64,000 nucleotides of DNA from Polaribacter vadi (lineage in GTDB: Bacteria > Bacteroidota > Bacteroidia > Flavobacteriales > Flavobacteriaceae). The stretch is from the NCBI RefSeq assembly GCF_001761365.1, contig NZ_CP017477.1:1510501-1574500 (forward strand). The letters are read 5' to 3'. Each line of letters begins with the position of its first letter. Positions within the stretch are counted from its first letter, which is position 1. Under the pieces are notes generated by a model, which did not search any database, had not been told where the DNA came from, and worked only from the letters and a program-made list of their open reading frames with translations. The position numbers were made by a program, and so were the translations under genes. Positions 1-8,943 of the stretch are shown here, in pieces.

Positions 1-1511
1 CAATTAAAAAACGAATCTGTTGCTTCTGCTTCCAATGTTTCTAACAAATAACGAACGCCATTTTGTTTTGTTGGTATGTATAAATCGCCCTTTTTAAAGT
101 TGATATTCTCAACAGACGCTACTATGGAGGTATTATAATGTAAATAATGTCCTTCATAAGGCGAATTTCTTGTCTCATAATCTTTGATATGATTTACAGT
201 AACCGAAATTGTAGTGTCTTTTTCAAGTTTCGTATATTCAATTTTATTGTTGTTTAATCGCTCAATAATATCATGCCAACCTTTCGATAAAATATAGGCA
301 TTTGGTATGATAATTTCTTTGGTTGCTGTAAACTCATCATAATAATTCACCTCTTTTTCAAAAGGTTTATTTTTATCGTAAAACAAACGCTGTCCATTGG
401 TTACTTTGCTATCCATCATTTCACCTTCATAGCCTTTAAAATTTAAAGTTCTGTAGTTTTCTTTATCAACTGTAAACTCAATTGAATATTTTTTCTTAGC
501 TAAAATTTTATCGGTTGCTTTTGCGCGTAAATCTTTTATCTTTTTTGAATTTTTCTCTGCAAAATCAAAAGTCGAAAACAACAATTCATAGGTTTGTTCC
601 ACTCTAATTTTATACGGTTTTAGCATGTGTGTTTCTACCATTAAACCTAAGGTATTAAACAATGTTGTGTACCCTGTAGAATATCTGGGCGAATCGAAAA
701 ATTGAGAAAAACCAGCTTCTGGTGTGTTGCCCCAAACATTTACATAAGGCGTAATGATAATGCCTTTTTCTTGCAAAGACCCTTCTATTTGAGGACGCAT
801 TTCGTTTTGTAAAAAAGAACCCAAATTACCACCCAACTTATTATGTTGCGTAAATAAATGCGTTAATGCATATTGATAATCTGCGCCATTACTCACATGA
901 TTATCAACAAAAACATCTGGATTTACAGCGTGAAAAATCTCAGCAAAAGCAGCTGCGTTTTTAGTGTCCTGTTTTATAAAATCTCTATTTAAATCGAAAT
1001 TTCTGGCATTTCCTCTAAAACCATATGCTAAAGGGCCATTTTGATTGGCTCTTGTGTGCGAATTTCGGTTTAAAGAACCCCCAATATTATACACAGGAAT
1101 TACACAAATAATCGAGTTTTCGTATTTCGATTTTAGAGAATCATTTTGAACCAAATCTCTCAACAACATCATAGAAGCATCAATTCCATCAGATTCTCCA
1201 GGATGAATTCCGTTATTGATTAAAATTCTGTTTTTCGGCGATTTTTTAATTTCATCAACATTATAAATTCCTTCTCTGTTATACACCACCAAATGCAAAG
1301 GTTCACCTGAATCTGTTTGTCCAAAAGAGAATAACGAAATTTGAGAATATTCTTCTGATAATTTTTTATAATAGTCAATTACAGCTTCGTATTCTGGAGT
1401 TTCTGTTCCTTTGGATGTTTCAAAAAGAGTCGTAAAGTCTGTTTTTTCTTTGGATGATTTGTTGCAAGAAATTAGTACTAAAAAGGTAAATAATAAAAGT
1501 ATCTTTTTCAT
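1..1511 (-). CDS. M14-family zinc carboxypeptidase lipoprotein (C-terminus beyond window)
   Basis: The reading frame opens at the ATG at 1511 and is still open at base 1, giving at least 503 residues. The N-terminus is a lipoprotein signal (MKKILLLFTFLVLISC, lipid Cys16). A peptidase M14 domain follows: HPGE at residues 103-106 is the HxxE zinc-binding pair, ARNFDLNRDF is the conserved substrate-binding stretch, and a later DNH supplies a probable third zinc ligand. It should cleave C-terminal residues of peptides at the cell surface or in the periplasm. It is the last visible gene of a minus-strand run coaD, small Cys protein, M14. The family is clear; the substrate is unknown. Confidence 0.88.
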   Translation of the reverse strand, partial: MKKILLLFTFLVLISCNKSSKEKTDFTTLFETSKGTETPEYEAVIDYYKKLSEEYSQISLFSFGQTDSGEPLHLVVYNREGIYNVDEIKKSPKNRILINNGIHPGESDGIDASMMLLRDLVQNDSLKSKYENSIICVIPVYNIGGSLNRNSHTRANQNGPLAYGFRGNARNFDLNRDFIKQDTKNAAAFAEIFHAVNPDVFVDNHVSNGADYQYALTHLFTQHNKLGGNLGSFLQNEMRPQIEGSLQEKGIIITPYVNVWGNTPEAGFSQFFDSPRYSTGYTTLFNTLGLMVETHMLKPYKIRVEQTYELLFSTFDFAEKNSKKIKDLRAKATDKILAKKKYSIEFTVDKENYRTLNFKGYEGEMMDSKVTNGQRLFYDKNKPFEKEVNYYDEFTATKEIIIPNAYILSKGWHDIIERLNNNKIEYTKLEKDTTISVTVNHIKDYETRNSPYEGHYLHYNTSIVASVENINFKKGDLYIPTKQNGVRYLLETLEAEATDSFFN

Positions 1512-1546
1512 TTTAATGTTGGTTGATGGTTTTAAAAATAATCAAA

Positions 1547-1834
1547 CTAATTTTTAAATATAAATTTTGGTTTAATTTCTTCTTTTTCTAAGCTATGCTT
1601 TTCTTTAACTTGATTGATAGTTTCTCTCTCTAAAACTGTCATACTCCTTTTGAAACAATCTTCTTTTAATTTTTTCCAATTTTTTAAATCTGTTTTTTTT
1701 GGAATTGCAACTTTATATCCAAGACAATATAAATCTTCTTTACAAGAATTACATTTTGGTATAAAGTTAGTTGATTTAGGTTCTCTTTTTGAATAGCGAC
1801 AATCAAAACAAACCCAATTATGATTAGAACTCAT
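1547..1834 (-). CDS. small Cys-rich hypothetical protein
   Basis: This is a 95-residue protein I do not recognise. It has two CxxC pairs (C9-x2-C12 and C28-x2-C31) that look like a small zinc ribbon, followed by a Lys/Glu-rich, probably helical C-terminal half. The ATG lies 5 bases after the coaD stop, so it is probably translated from the coaD transcript. A metal-binding role is inferred only from the Cys spacing. Confidence 0.65.
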   Translation of the reverse strand: MSSNHNWVCFDCRYSKREPKSTNFIPKCNSCKEDLYCLGYKVAIPKKTDLKNWKKLKEDCFKRSMTVLERETINQVKEKHSLEKEEIKPKFIFKN

Positions 1835-1839
1835 TAGTT

Positions 1840-2295
1840 TTATTTTACACGCACACTTTTAGGGACTAATTTTGTGTAATCGCCATTATTTCGAATTACA
1901 TCTCTTACTATTGATGATGAAATATAAGACGTTTTTGCAGCCGTTAATAAAAAAACGGTTTCTATGGGCGCTAAATCTCTATTGGTGTGTGCAATTGCTT
2001 TTTCGAACTCAAAATCTGCAGGATTTCTTAAGCCTCTTAAAATAAAATCGACGTTATTTTTTTGACAAAAATCGACAGTTAAACCTTTATAAGTAACCAC
2101 TTTTATATTCGGTTCGTTTTTAAAACAGTCTTCAATAAATTTTTTGCGTTCTTCTAAAGAAAACATATATTTTTTATCGGCATTAATTCCAATAGCAATA
2201 ATAAGTTCATCAAAAAGTTTTGCACCTCTTTTGATGACGTCATAATGTCCTGAAGTTATCGGATCAAAAGATCCTGGAAAAACTGCTTTTTTCAT
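1840..2295 (-). CDS. coaD: phosphopantetheine adenylyltransferase
   Basis: CoaD transfers AMP from ATP to 4'-phosphopantetheine, giving dephospho-CoA in coenzyme A synthesis in the cytoplasm. The 151-residue length is standard. The N-terminus MKKAVFPGSFDPITSGH carries the nucleotidyltransferase T/HxGH signature, and the C-terminal SSSIVRDV is the family's second conserved block. It follows ddl on the same strand, separated by a 21-bp inverted repeat, and precedes the small Cys protein. Confidence 0.96.
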   Translation of the reverse strand: MKKAVFPGSFDPITSGHYDVIKRGAKLFDELIIAIGINADKKYMFSLEERKKFIEDCFKNEPNIKVVTYKGLTVDFCQKNNVDFILRGLRNPADFEFEKAIAHTNRDLAPIETVFLLTAAKTSYISSSIVRDVIRNNGDYTKLVPKSVRVK

Positions 2296-2321
2296 ATTTT
2301 TATTTTAGTTGATGATTTCAA

Positions 2322-2391
2322 TTGCCACGAATTCACGAATTATTTTAAAAAAAAATATAAAATTGTTTTTTAATTTGTGAATTCGTGGCAA
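2322..2391. repeat. 21-bp inverted repeat between ddl and coaD
   Basis: The arms 2322-2342 and 2371-2391 (TTGCCACGAATTCACGAATT type) are reverse complements with one mismatch, around an A/T-rich 28-base loop. It sits between two co-directional genes and could act as an attenuator or RNA processing hairpin. Similar GCCACGAATTC repeats are, as far as I recall, common between genes in Flavobacteriaceae; that part is memory, not seen here. Confidence 0.7.
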
Positions 2392-2394
2392 AAA

Positions 2395-3369
2395 TTATTT
2401 TAAAGCCATTTGAATTGAATTATCAAATAACTCAAACAAACTAATTCCAGCTGCATTTGCTTGTTGAGGCAAAATACTTTGCAACGTCATTCCTGGTACT
2501 GTATTTATTTCCAAAAAGTGAGGCTCGTCATTTACAAAAATATATTCTGCTCTCGAAAAACCACGCATATTTAAAGCTTTATACACTTTCTTGGCAACCT
2601 CTTCTACCCTCTTTTTTGCTTCGGATGAAATTCTTGCTGGTGTAATTTCTTGTGATTTTCCTTCGTATTTTGCTTCATAATCAAAGAAATCATTTTCTGA
2701 AACGATTTCTGTAATTGGCAACACTTTTATGGCTCCTTTATATTGAATAACGCCTACAGAAACTTCAGTTCCATTTAAAAAAGATTCAATTAAAATGGAC
2801 GAATCTTCTTTGTAAGCAGTTTCAATTCCTTGTAAAACTTCTTCATTCGTATAAGCTTTGGAAATTCCGTAACTAGAACCTGCATTGTTTGGTTTTATAA
2901 AACATGGCAAACCAACTTTGGCAATAATTTCATCAGCATTAATTACATCGCCTTTGTTTAAATAAACAGAAATTGCTGTTTTAATACCATATTCTTTCAC
3001 CACACTTAACGTGTCTCTTTTATTAAATGTTAAAGCCATTTGATAAAAAGGCGCAGAAGTATGTGGAATATTTAGCAATTCTAAATAGCTTAAAATCATT
3101 CCATTTTCGCCAGGATTTCCGTGAATCGCATTAAAAACACAATCGAAAGTGATTTTTTTATCACCTAAAACAAAAGAAAAATCGTTTTTATCAATTTGAT
3201 ATTCTGTATTTTCATCATCTAAAACCACCCATTTTTCTTTTAAAATATGCACTCTATAAGGAGTATATTTCTCTGTATCTAAATGATTATACACAACATT
3301 TCCGCTTTTTAAAGAAATGTTAACTTCGGACGAATAGCCGCCCATAATTATGGCAATATTTTTTTTCAT
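2395..3369 (-). CDS. ddl: D-alanine--D-alanine ligase
   Basis: Ddl is an ATP-grasp enzyme that joins two D-alanines for the peptidoglycan precursor. The protein is 324 residues from the ATG at 3369; a TTG just before it is less likely. The N-terminus KKNIAIIMGGYSSE matches the family, the ATP-grasp region includes FIKPNNAGSSYGI, and the C-terminal FLEINTVPGMT contains the Mg-binding Glu/Asn. It is divergent from the PASTA gene, and murF lies elsewhere in the window. Confidence 0.96.
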   Translation of the reverse strand: MKKNIAIIMGGYSSEVNISLKSGNVVYNHLDTEKYTPYRVHILKEKWVVLDDENTEYQIDKNDFSFVLGDKKITFDCVFNAIHGNPGENGMILSYLELLNIPHTSAPFYQMALTFNKRDTLSVVKEYGIKTAISVYLNKGDVINADEIIAKVGLPCFIKPNNAGSSYGISKAYTNEEVLQGIETAYKEDSSILIESFLNGTEVSVGVIQYKGAIKVLPITEIVSENDFFDYEAKYEGKSQEITPARISSEAKKRVEEVAKKVYKALNMRGFSRAEYIFVNDEPHFLEINTVPGMTLQSILPQQANAAGISLFELFDNSIQMALK

Positions 3370-3432
3370 CAATCAAATTTATACAAACAAATTTATCAAA
3401 ATATAAATAGAAACTGCAACGTTTAGTTTTTA

Positions 3433-3440
3433 TATATTTG
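3433..3440 (+). promoter_or_regulatory. Bacteroidota -7 element for the PASTA gene
   Basis: TATATTTG fits the Bacteroidota TAnnTTTG -7 consensus and lies 22 bases before the ATG at 3462. I see no clear TTTG at the expected -33 spacing. Its position argues that the upstream in-frame TTG at 3438 is promoter rather than start codon. Confidence 0.45.
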
Positions 3441-3461
3441 TGCATCAAAAAAAAACATTCT

Positions 3462-4016
3462 ATGAGTATTCTTCAGTTTTTAAAAAGCAAGTCGTTTTTT
3501 AAACAAATTGCCATTGCAATTGTAGGTTTTGTCATCTTATTTTTCGTCTTAAAATTTTGGTTGAATGTGACTACAAATCACGATCAAAAAATTCAAGTTC
3601 CTGATTTACATAAACTAACCATTAGCGAAGCTCAAAGAAAACTAAACGAATTAAATTTAGATTTTAAAGTAATTGATAGCGCAAGTTACAATCCTGAATA
3701 TCCTAAAAGGTCTGTGATTGAGCAAAGTCCTGAAGGTGGTGAATTCGTAAAAGAAAAGCGTAAAATTTACTTAACTTTAAATCCATCAAAATATAGAGAT
3801 ATTACCATTCCTGATTTAAATGGACGTACAAAAAGGCAAGCAGAGTCTGAATTACAAGCCATTGGTTTTATTGTTGGCACAGATTACACCTATGTTAGAG
3901 ATATTGGTTTGGATGTTGTTAGAGGTTTGCGTCACAAAGGAAAAATTATAAATCCGAATGATAAATTGCCTAAAAACTCTATTATTGAGTTGGTTTTGGG
4001 TGATGGGAATAGGTAG
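3462..4016 (+). CDS. membrane-anchored PASTA-domain protein
   Basis: This 184-residue protein has a short cytoplasmic N-terminus, one transmembrane helix at about residues 14-38, and two PASTA domains (about 45-110 and 112-182). The second ends in LPKNSIIELVLGDG, a typical PASTA edge strand. PASTA domains bind peptidoglycan or muropeptides in other bacteria; here no kinase domain is attached. The neighbours ddl (divergent) and rluD (downstream) are the usual Flavobacteriaceae context. I chose the ATG at 3462 over the TTG at 3438 because the latter overlaps a promoter-like element. Confidence 0.85.
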   Translation: MSILQFLKSKSFFKQIAIAIVGFVILFFVLKFWLNVTTNHDQKIQVPDLHKLTISEAQRKLNELNLDFKVIDSASYNPEYPKRSVIEQSPEGGEFVKEKRKIYLTLNPSKYRDITIPDLNGRTKRQAESELQAIGFIVGTDYTYVRDIGLDVVRGLRHKGKIINPNDKLPKNSIIELVLGDGNR

Positions 4017-4064
4017 GAAGTTGGAAGTTGGAAGTTGGAAGTTGGAAGTTGGAAGTTGGAAGTT
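4016..4064 (+). repeat. seven perfect GGAAGTT heptamers
   Basis: Seven uninterrupted copies of GGAAGTT run from the last base of the PASTA stop codon to 4064. A further partial copy (GAAGTTGGAAG) at 4077-4087 covers the start codon of the next gene. Such simple repeats can change copy number by slippage, which here would only alter the PASTA-rluD spacing. Confidence 0.95.
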
Positions 4065-4079
4065 AAAAACTAAAAGAAG

Positions 4080-5120
4080 TTGGAAGAAAATCAAAATTTA
4101 GAATCTGAAAGTGACGATTTATATGAACATTATAAATTTACGGCTAGTGAAGGGCAAGAACCTTTAAGAGTTGATAAATTTTTAATGAATTTCATAGAAA
4201 ACGCAACCAGAAATAAAGTACAACAAGCTGCAAAAGCAGGCAATGTTTTGGTGAATGAAGTTGCTGTAAAATCGAATCATAAAGTAAAGCCAAAAGATAT
4301 TGTGAGAGTGGTTTTGGCGTATCCACCAGCAGAAAATTTATTGGTTGCAGAAGATATTCCTTTGGATATTGTTTTTGAAGATGATACTGTAATTGTTGTA
4401 AATAAACCTGCAGGAATGGTTGTACATCCAGGTCATGGAAATTATTCAGGAACCTTGGTAAATGGCTTAATTCATCATATTGAAAACTTGCCAACAAATA
4501 GCAATGAACGTCCAGGTTTGGTACATAGAATTGATAAAGATACCAGTGGTTTGTTAGTGGTTGCAAAAACCGAATTTGCCATGGCACATTTATCGAAACA
4601 ATTTTTCGACAGAACTACAGAGCGTTTGTATTATGCTTTGGTTTGGGGAAATATTGAAGATGATGAAGGTACCATTGAAGGCAATATTGGCAGAAGTTTA
4701 AAAAACCGTTTGCAAATGGCTGTTTTTCCTGATGGCGATTTTGGCAAACACGCAGTTACGCATTTTAAAGTTTTAGAACGTTTAACCTACGTAACTTTAG
4801 TGCAATGTAAGTTAGAAACTGGAAGAACGCACCAAATTAGAGCACATTTTAAACATATTGGTCATACACTTTTTAATGATGAAAGATATGGAGGAGATGC
4901 TGTTTTAAAAGGAACCACTTTTACCAAATACAAACAATTTGTACAGAACTGTTTTAAGGTTTTACCAAGACAAGCTTTACACGCAAAAACACTAGGTTTT
5001 ACACATCCAAAAACTGGCGAATTTATGCAGTTTAATACTGATGTACCTTCTGATATGGTTGAGTGTTTAGAAAAATGGAGAACGTATAGTGAGCATTCTA
5101 AAGATGTAGAAACTGAGTAG
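4080..5120 (+). CDS. rluD: 23S rRNA pseudouridine synthase, RluD type
   Basis: RluA/RluD-family enzymes isomerise uridines in 23S rRNA to pseudouridine. The 346-residue protein has an N-terminal S4 RNA-binding domain (RVDKFLMNFIENATR, about residues 30-90) and a catalytic domain with HRIDKDTSG, where the Asp is the nucleophile. The start is a TTG at 4080; the next ATG, at residue 36, would cut into the S4 domain. That TTG lies inside a stray copy of the upstream heptamer repeat, so an original ATG may have been altered. It is probably co-transcribed with the PASTA gene. Confidence 0.93.
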   Translation: MEENQNLESESDDLYEHYKFTASEGQEPLRVDKFLMNFIENATRNKVQQAAKAGNVLVNEVAVKSNHKVKPKDIVRVVLAYPPAENLLVAEDIPLDIVFEDDTVIVVNKPAGMVVHPGHGNYSGTLVNGLIHHIENLPTNSNERPGLVHRIDKDTSGLLVVAKTEFAMAHLSKQFFDRTTERLYYALVWGNIEDDEGTIEGNIGRSLKNRLQMAVFPDGDFGKHAVTHFKVLERLTYVTLVQCKLETGRTHQIRAHFKHIGHTLFNDERYGGDAVLKGTTFTKYKQFVQNCFKVLPRQALHAKTLGFTHPKTGEFMQFNTDVPSDMVECLEKWRTYSEHSKDVETE

Positions 5121-5132
5121 ATTTTAGACTAA

Positions 5133-6050
5133 TTACTCCATCATCCAAGCAATTAAATTTTCTTTGTTGATGATGGACCAACTATGAGGATGCCTGTCAC
5201 CATTTGCTCTATATCCTTTATTTTCTGTTGTAATATATTCAACATTTTTAAAGTTTTGCTTTTTGAGTGATGCTGACAACTCTTGAATATAAAATGCATT
5301 TGTTTGATTAAATTCTCTATTTCTGTTCTCTTTCCACCAAATTGAATCAGGTTCTATGTAGAATCTTAATTTTGTATTTTTAAGATTTGCTAAATTTTTA
5401 GTATAATCAGATTCAGAAGTATATACAGCATATTTTTCATAGTTGGAAATACTATCTTTTGGGTTCCCTAAAGTTTCTTCAAATAAGTTGAGAACCCAAG
5501 TACTTTCTGCTACAGAAACGTCAGAAAAATTATTTTTAATGTTTAGTTGAGATGTTTTGTACAAAGCCAATAAATCGATTGGAGAATCTGCGATAAAAAC
5601 ACCTTTTGGAGCAATGTAAAATTCTTTCTTACCAAGTATATAATTGCTAATATGCAGACTTACAACTCCTCCACTTGAAAAACCTCCAATAAAAATATCC
5701 TTTTTATGTAAATTATGTTTTTCTAAAGTGCTTTGTAATAGTTTTGCTAACTCCTTTTTCTCACTTTCTAACAACCATAATTTCTTACTGTAATTCATCA
5801 ACAATACATTTATATTGTTGTCTTTTGCAATTGTAAGAATATCGAATTCCCTTTTTATAGCTGTTGGGTTTTCGCCAAAACCTCCAAATAAAATTAAAAC
5901 TGTTTTTGAGTTTTCAGTGGCTTTTATCAATTCGAAATTATCTGTTACAATAACTTCATTTTTGGTTTCTTTTTTTATGGATGTTTTCTTTTCTGATTTG
6001 CAAGAAATTAAAACTGACAGTAATACTACTAACACAAAAAGTTTATTCAT
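5133..6050 (-). CDS. alpha/beta-hydrolase-like lipoprotein
   Basis: This 305-residue lipoprotein (signal ending LISC, Cys17) has an alpha/beta-hydrolase-like fold. VLILFGGFGENP is an oxyanion-hole-like strand-turn, and G123-F-S125-S-G127 fits the GxSxG nucleophile elbow. A late Asp and a DRHPHSW His could complete the triad. It probably hydrolyses an ester or amide at the cell envelope; the substrate is unknown. It is convergent with rluD, only 12 bases between stops. Confidence 0.72.
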   Translation of the reverse strand: MNKLFVLVVLLSVLISCKSEKKTSIKKETKNEVIVTDNFELIKATENSKTVLILFGGFGENPTAIKREFDILTIAKDNNINVLLMNYSKKLWLLESEKKELAKLLQSTLEKHNLHKKDIFIGGFSSGGVVSLHISNYILGKKEFYIAPKGVFIADSPIDLLALYKTSQLNIKNNFSDVSVAESTWVLNLFEETLGNPKDSISNYEKYAVYTSESDYTKNLANLKNTKLRFYIEPDSIWWKENRNREFNQTNAFYIQELSASLKKQNFKNVEYITTENKGYRANGDRHPHSWSIINKENLIAWMME

Positions 6051-6131
6051 TGTAAAGGTTTGTAATTAGTGGATACTTTTATTTTTCTATTGAAGTTTTT
6101 ATTTGTTGTTTGAGGATGTTAGGCCCAGTTT

Positions 6132-6731
6132 TTAATTACATAAACTTCTTGAGACATAACTTTTATTTCCATTTGAGTTTATATAATAACATCCACCTCT
6201 TGAACCCCTGTAATATGATCTAGAATATGTTCTTTTTTTCTCATTAGTCTTTTTAGTACTTTCTTTCGATAATAAAGAATTTGAATATGTATTATCGCTC
6301 TTTTTTGCAAGTTTTAGTTCTCTAACATTTTTTATTTGTCTAATATCTTTTTCCTTTATATATCCAATTTTATTATTATAAATAGCTTTGAAGTATGTTC
6401 CATATGCATAATATTCAATTAAATAAATATTTGTTTTCTTTTTAGGGAATTCAATTATTTTAGAGTTTTCATTTGGTGTTTCATAAAAACTACAATTCCT
6501 TTTTAAAAGTGTTGTTATTGCATTTTTTTTAAAATTTAGAATAGTGATTTTTGAATTGTTATTTCTAATTTTTGTATCAATATCACTTATCTGATTTTCA
6601 ATGCTCTTTTTCTTTTCAAGAAGAGTTGCTTTTTCAGTTTTTAACGTTTCATTCAGTTTTTCCAAATCCGTAGAATTTTGAGAAAAACAAAATGTTGAAC
6701 TTAATAATATAAATAAAACTATCTTTTTCAT
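6132..6731 (-). CDS. secreted coiled-coil/SH3-like protein
   Basis: The 199-residue protein starts with a signal peptide (MKKIVLFILLSSTFCFSQ). Residues about 20-70 form a Lys/Glu-rich coiled coil, and about 72-135 look like a bacterial SH3 domain (FYETPNENSKIIEF to IGYIKEKDI). A Ser/Arg-rich linker leads to a C-terminal GGCYYINSNGNKSYVSRSLC motif with two Cys. I know this tail from small secreted Bacteroidota proteins but cannot assign a function. Envelope or cell-wall binding is inferred from the SH3 domain. Confidence 0.7.
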   Translation of the reverse strand: MKKIVLFILLSSTFCFSQNSTDLEKLNETLKTEKATLLEKKKSIENQISDIDTKIRNNNSKITILNFKKNAITTLLKRNCSFYETPNENSKIIEFPKKKTNIYLIEYYAYGTYFKAIYNNKIGYIKEKDIRQIKNVRELKLAKKSDNTYSNSLLSKESTKKTNEKKRTYSRSYYRGSRGGCYYINSNGNKSYVSRSLCN

Positions 6732-6834
6732 ATGTTCGCTTTTTTTATTATATCTAATTTACTACATAACAACCTTTTATACAAACAACTTATAAAATTA
6801 ATAATTTAATATTACTATAATCCTGTAAAAAAAC

Positions 6835-7953
6835 CTAAAAAGTTCGTGTAATAAGTTTTTCGGCTTTAGCATTCGAATGTATGTTGATATTAAAATCGAC
6901 AACTCCTAAAACAAGTTCTTCTTCTGTAATTACCTCAACCTTCCACTCACCTGCTCTCACATTATTTTTATAGGTAAAACCTCTAAAACCATTATCTCTT
7001 CCTCCAACAATTTCATATCCGATTTTATCGACAGTTTGCCAATCATCTAGGTTTTCATCAAACCATTTCCATCTGTGATAAATTTTCTTTTTTAAATCTG
7101 TTGGTGCAAAAACCGATGTAAAAACATACACAGGTTTGTTGGTTTGTTTATTAAAATCTGCTTTATGATCTCTCCAAAATAAATACCATTTATCAACTTC
7201 GTAGGTAACTTTATAGGTTGCCCCAATTTTCTGAATATTATAAGCAACTAAACCTTGGTCTAAAGCTAAGGGAACTGGTGGAATCAATTTTAAAAAGTAT
7301 AAAGAATTTATCAATATGTAAATGGACATAATCATGCTTAACATTTTCCATTTTACAATTTCAGTTTGTGCAGAAATGCTCGATTTGTAAATAAGTATGA
7401 TTAAACATAAGGTTGATATTAAACTCAATACTCCAGAAACTAAAAAAATAACGGTGTTCATTTTTTTTAGGATTACTGGTAAAAAGAAGCTTAAAAAGAT
7501 AAAGTTTACAAAAAAATAAAAGCCGAACTGTAAATATTTATTAGAGATTCTTTTTCGTAAAAATTCGTTTGCGATAAAGAGTAATATCAATATAAAAAAG
7601 AAGGTTGCCGTTTTTGAGAGCGAAACACTTCTTGAAAAATAAATAACGTAGGCACTTGATAATCCCCCTAAAAAAAACTGAATGGCTAATGGTAAATAAT
7701 GTCCATATTTCTGAACAAATTTATTATCCCATTTTTCTGATCCCACTAAATTATACAAATAAATACTGATGGTTAACAAGGTCATGTATGTGCAGAGTAT
7801 CACAATATCATACAACCTGTCAATTCTACCTAGGGTTAAAGAATCCCAAGTAAAACCAGCAATAAAAAATAAAATTGGTGCATATTTTTGATGTTTTTCA
7901 ACAAAATAATGCAACTTACTTTTTTTATATTTTATCAATATTTTTCTCATCAT
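6835..7953 (-). CDS. DUF2914 multi-pass membrane protein
   Basis: The 372-residue protein has about eight hydrophobic helices in residues 25-230, then a soluble C-terminal domain of about 130 residues. The stretches YHRWKWFDENLDDWQ and AGEWKVEVITEEELVLG fit DUF2914, whose function is unknown. Two adjacent ATGs (7953 and 7950) are equally possible starts. It is divergent from yaaA and shares a 143-bp upstream region with it. Confidence 0.75.
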   Translation of the reverse strand: MMRKILIKYKKSKLHYFVEKHQKYAPILFFIAGFTWDSLTLGRIDRLYDIVILCTYMTLLTISIYLYNLVGSEKWDNKFVQKYGHYLPLAIQFFLGGLSSAYVIYFSRSVSLSKTATFFFILILLFIANEFLRKRISNKYLQFGFYFFVNFIFLSFFLPVILKKMNTVIFLVSGVLSLISTLCLIILIYKSSISAQTEIVKWKMLSMIMSIYILINSLYFLKLIPPVPLALDQGLVAYNIQKIGATYKVTYEVDKWYLFWRDHKADFNKQTNKPVYVFTSVFAPTDLKKKIYHRWKWFDENLDDWQTVDKIGYEIVGGRDNGFRGFTYKNNVRAGEWKVEVITEEELVLGVVDFNINIHSNAKAEKLITRTF

Positions 7954-8096
7954 TATACTTCTAATGTATCAAACAGCTTATAAATTATTTCAATACAAAT
8001 ATCAATAGAAAACAAGTTGATAATTTTAAATCAATTGTGATCATTTGTATCTTTACAAATATAAAAGTACTATAATATCTTTAATAAAATTCAAAA

Positions 8097-8855
8097 ATGA
8101 AAATCATTATATCTCCAGCTAAATCATTAGATTTTGAAAGCAAAGTACCAACTAGTTTGCATACACAGCCTCGTTTTTTAGACCAAGCTGAGAAACTGAA
8201 TAAAAAATTAAAAACACTTTCTAAAAATAAATTATCGGATTTAATGAAGATTTCTGATGATTTGGCTGCATTAAATTACGAACGCAACCAAACTTGGCAA
8301 ACACCTTTTACCAAAGAAAACTCAAAACAAGCAATTTACGCTTTTACTGGTGCCGTTTTTCAGGGAATTGATGTGCAGACTTTATCCGAAGAAAAAATTC
8401 CTTTATTGCAAGAAAATTTAAGAATTTTATCAGGTTTGTATGGTTTATTAAAACCTTTAGATTTAATTCAGCCTTACAGATTAGAAATGGGAACACGTTT
8501 AAAAGTGGGCACAAAAGACAACTTATACAAGTTTTGGGATGATGCTGTTGCCAAAGCTTTAAATGATGAATTAGCAGATGATGAATTGCTAGTGAATTTA
8601 GCAAGTGCAGAGTATTTTAAAGTGATTCCTAAAAAAGTTTTAAAGGTTGATATGATTACACCTGTCTTTAAAGATTTTAAAAACGGAGAATATAAAACAA
8701 TTATGACCTATGCAAAAATGGCACGTGGTTATATGGTTCGTTATATAATTGAGAATAACGTTAAAACGATTGAAGATTTAAAAGGTTTTAATGTAGAGAA
8801 ATATCGTTTTTCTGAAGAATTATCTAAAGGAAATGAATTGGTATTTACAAGATAA
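8097..8855 (+). CDS. yaaA: peroxide stress protein YaaA
   Basis: YaaA/DUF328 proteins bind DNA and limit intracellular free iron during hydrogen peroxide stress, as shown in E. coli. The 252-residue length and the N-terminus MKIIISPAKSLDF are characteristic, as is the internal YAFTGAVFQGID. It is a single plus-strand gene, convergent with sdaA across a repeat-derived hairpin. Confidence 0.93.
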   Translation: MKIIISPAKSLDFESKVPTSLHTQPRFLDQAEKLNKKLKTLSKNKLSDLMKISDDLAALNYERNQTWQTPFTKENSKQAIYAFTGAVFQGIDVQTLSEEKIPLLQENLRILSGLYGLLKPLDLIQPYRLEMGTRLKVGTKDNLYKFWDDAVAKALNDELADDELLVNLASAEYFKVIPKKVLKVDMITPVFKDFKNGEYKTIMTYAKMARGYMVRYIIENNVKTIEDLKGFNVEKYRFSEELSKGNELVFTR

Positions 8856-8861
8856 GAAAAA

Positions 8862-8926
8862 GTTGGCAGTTGGCATTAGCAATATGCAGTTTCTCACTGT
8901 TAACTGCTACTGCTAACTGCCAACTG
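8862..8926. repeat. GGCAGT-type inverted repeat between yaaA and sdaA
   Basis: AGTTGGCAGTTGGCA at 8862-8876 pairs with 8912-8926 with one mismatch. The region up to 8942 is built of CAGTT and ACTGAAT permutations. Placed between two convergent genes, it probably acts as a bidirectional terminator. A related block lies at 21586-21664 and a short piece at 22799-22821. Confidence 0.75.
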
Positions 8927-8943
8927 AATACTGAATACTGAAT

